NCBI GenBank assembly: GCA_029262915.1
Contig: JAJCYN010000521.1
Span: forward strand, 1-6,122
DNA length: 6,122 bases
Origin: Flavobacteriales bacterium
GTDB taxonomy: Bacteria; Bacteroidota; Bacteroidia; Flavobacteriales_E; Vicingaceae
Direction of reading: 5' to 3'
The translations under genes and the position numbers were made by a program. Positions 5,745 to 6,122 of this stretch are shown here, in pieces (within the stretch, counting starts at the first letter, position 1; every line of letters starts with the position of its first letter). The notes under the pieces are model-generated. The model was not told the DNA's origin, made no database searches, and worked only from the letters and a program-made list of their open reading frames with translations.

Positions 5745-5841
5745 CGTCATTGCTAGACACGGAGCAACCTTATTGATGAGATAACTTCACCTTAATTTAT
5801 CCTTCGACAAGCTCAGGATGACATTAAGATTCGTAATGACG
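5745..5841. repeat. Composite palindromic element filling the biotin carboxylase-paaG spacer
   Basis: The ends are the perfect inverted repeat CGTCATT (5745-5751) and AATGACG (5835-5841). Near the left end TTGCT (5750-5754) pairs with AGCAA (5763-5767) around an 8-base loop. The right half holds the nested TCGACAAGCTC hairpin (5791-5828). It begins 5 bases after the biotin carboxylase stop and occupies most of the gap before paaG. The shared GTCAT ends link it to the element at 3175-3264. Confidence 0.65.
5791..5828. repeat. Palindromic intergenic repeat with TCGACAAGCTC core, copy 2
   Basis: Outer arms CTTAAT (5791-5796) and ATTAAG (5823-5828) enclose the stem ATCCT/AGGAT (5799-5803 with 5815-5819) and the loop TCGACAAGCTC, which is identical to copy 1. 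Relative to copy 1 the middle stem pair changes from A-T to C-G, and the outer arms are different in sequence yet still complementary. The spacing inside (2 bases before the stem, GAC after it) is identical in both copies. Confidence 0.75.
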
Positions 5842-5846
5842 CTTTT

Positions 5847-6122
5847 TTATTTCCTATTTAACTTCCATTTTGAGATACTATTCTCATTATCATTACTATT
5901 CACTGCCACTTTATTTGCCACTCCTTCCTCATATAACTTTGCCGTAAACAATGCCGCAATTTCTTCTCCAGCAGGATTTGAATTTTGCAATTTTTCTGCA
6001 CTAAAATGTTTCGTTACAAAATGGGTATCAAAATCTCCACTAATAAAAGCTTCGTGTTGTAATGCAAATTTACAAAACGACAAAGTGGTTTCTACACCAC
6101 TAATTTGATAATCATCAATTGC
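5847..6122 (-). CDS. Biotin carboxylase subunit of an acyl-CoA carboxylase, C-terminal end (partial)
   Basis: The reading frame enters from the right edge and covers the last 91 residues. The start lies outside the window; the TTG at 6083 is an internal codon. The segment DDYQISGVETTLSFCKFALQ (window residues 3-22) and the following HEAFISGDFDTHFV match the end of the biotin carboxylase C-terminal domain (AccC-like), where GVxTT and an H-x-F-x-x-G-x-[FY]-D-T-x-[FY] pattern are characteristic. The tail, with AGEEIAALFTAKLYEE and the terminal WKLNRK, is the extension I associate with Bacteroidetes carboxylase alpha subunits. The enzyme would carboxylate biotin using ATP and bicarbonate, feeding an acetyl-, propionyl- or methylcrotonyl-CoA carboxylase; which one cannot be told from this end. 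It is oriented like the paa genes and may belong to the same transcription unit. No biotinyl-attachment motif (AMKM) is seen after it, so biotin would be carried by a separate protein. Confidence 0.83.
   Translation of the reverse strand, partial: AIDDYQISGVETTLSFCKFALQHEAFISGDFDTHFVTKHFSAEKLQNSNPAGEEIAALFTAKLYEEGVANKVAVNSNDNENSISKWKLNRK

Noticed and set aside
5772..5800. TAAGGTTG as a -7 box for paaG
   Set aside because: It has one mismatch to TAnnTTTG, and the nearest upstream TTG is too far away (over 30 bases).
5847..6083. Stand-alone 78-residue gene starting at a TTG
   Set aside because: The frame continues without a stop to the window edge, and the upstream residues (AIDDYQISGVETT) belong to the biotin carboxylase domain, so this is the end of a longer gene.
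5818..6108. Plus-strand open frame of 96 codons at the right end
   Set aside because: It is antisense to the conserved biotin carboxylase end and starts inside a repeat; nothing in it looks like a protein family.

Overview
The window is AT-rich, and every gene I can support lies on the minus strand, so it is best read from right to left. It looks like a chromosomal segment of a member of the Bacteroidetes, most likely a marine-type flavobacterium. The evidence is the AT-rich coding, A-rich leaders without Shine-Dalgarno sequences, a TAnnTTTG promoter box, protein tails and motifs typical of that phylum (the biotin carboxylase tail ending in SKWKLNRK, and the RSH N-terminus), and intergenic GTCAT-type palindromic repeats. 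There is no gene-free stretch over 300 bases; the longest spacer is about 124 bases.

The layout in transcription order is as follows. (1) 6122-5847 is the C-terminal end of a biotin carboxylase subunit. (2) 5846-5725 is a spacer filled by a composite palindromic repeat. (3) 5724-4948 is paaG. (4) 4947-4824 is a spacer with a GC-rich hairpin and a second repeat. (5) 4823-4446 is a small lipoprotein of unknown function. (6) 4440-3274 is paaH. (7) 3264-3175 is a 90-bp palindromic repeat that reaches the 5' end of the next gene. (8) 3161-2745 is paaI (a longer start at 3179 is possible). (9) 2703-2419 and 2464-1853 are a probable toxin-antitoxin pair, a DUF6922-like protein and an AbiEii-type nucleotidyltransferase, with their own promoter. 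(10) 1843-635 is paaJ. (11) 625 to the window edge is the N-terminal part of a RelA/SpoT homologue with an intact ppGpp hydrolase site.

The metabolic theme is aerobic phenylacetate degradation through CoA-thioester intermediates. PaaG isomerises the ring epoxide to the oxepin. PaaH oxidises the 3-hydroxyadipyl-CoA formed after ring cleavage. PaaJ performs the thiolytic cleavages that release acetyl-CoA and succinyl-CoA. PaaI is the rescue thioesterase for dead-end CoA esters. The G-H-I-J order matches the classical Escherichia coli operon, but it is interrupted twice: by the lipoprotein between G and H and by the toxin-antitoxin pair between I and J. No paaF is seen next to paaG; a biotin carboxylase gene sits there instead.

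The points most worth a second look are the toxin-antitoxin cassette inside the operon, with a promoter whose predicted start lies on or next to the start codon; the uncharacterised lipoprotein; and a family of small repeat hairpins whose stems covary between copies within this one window.
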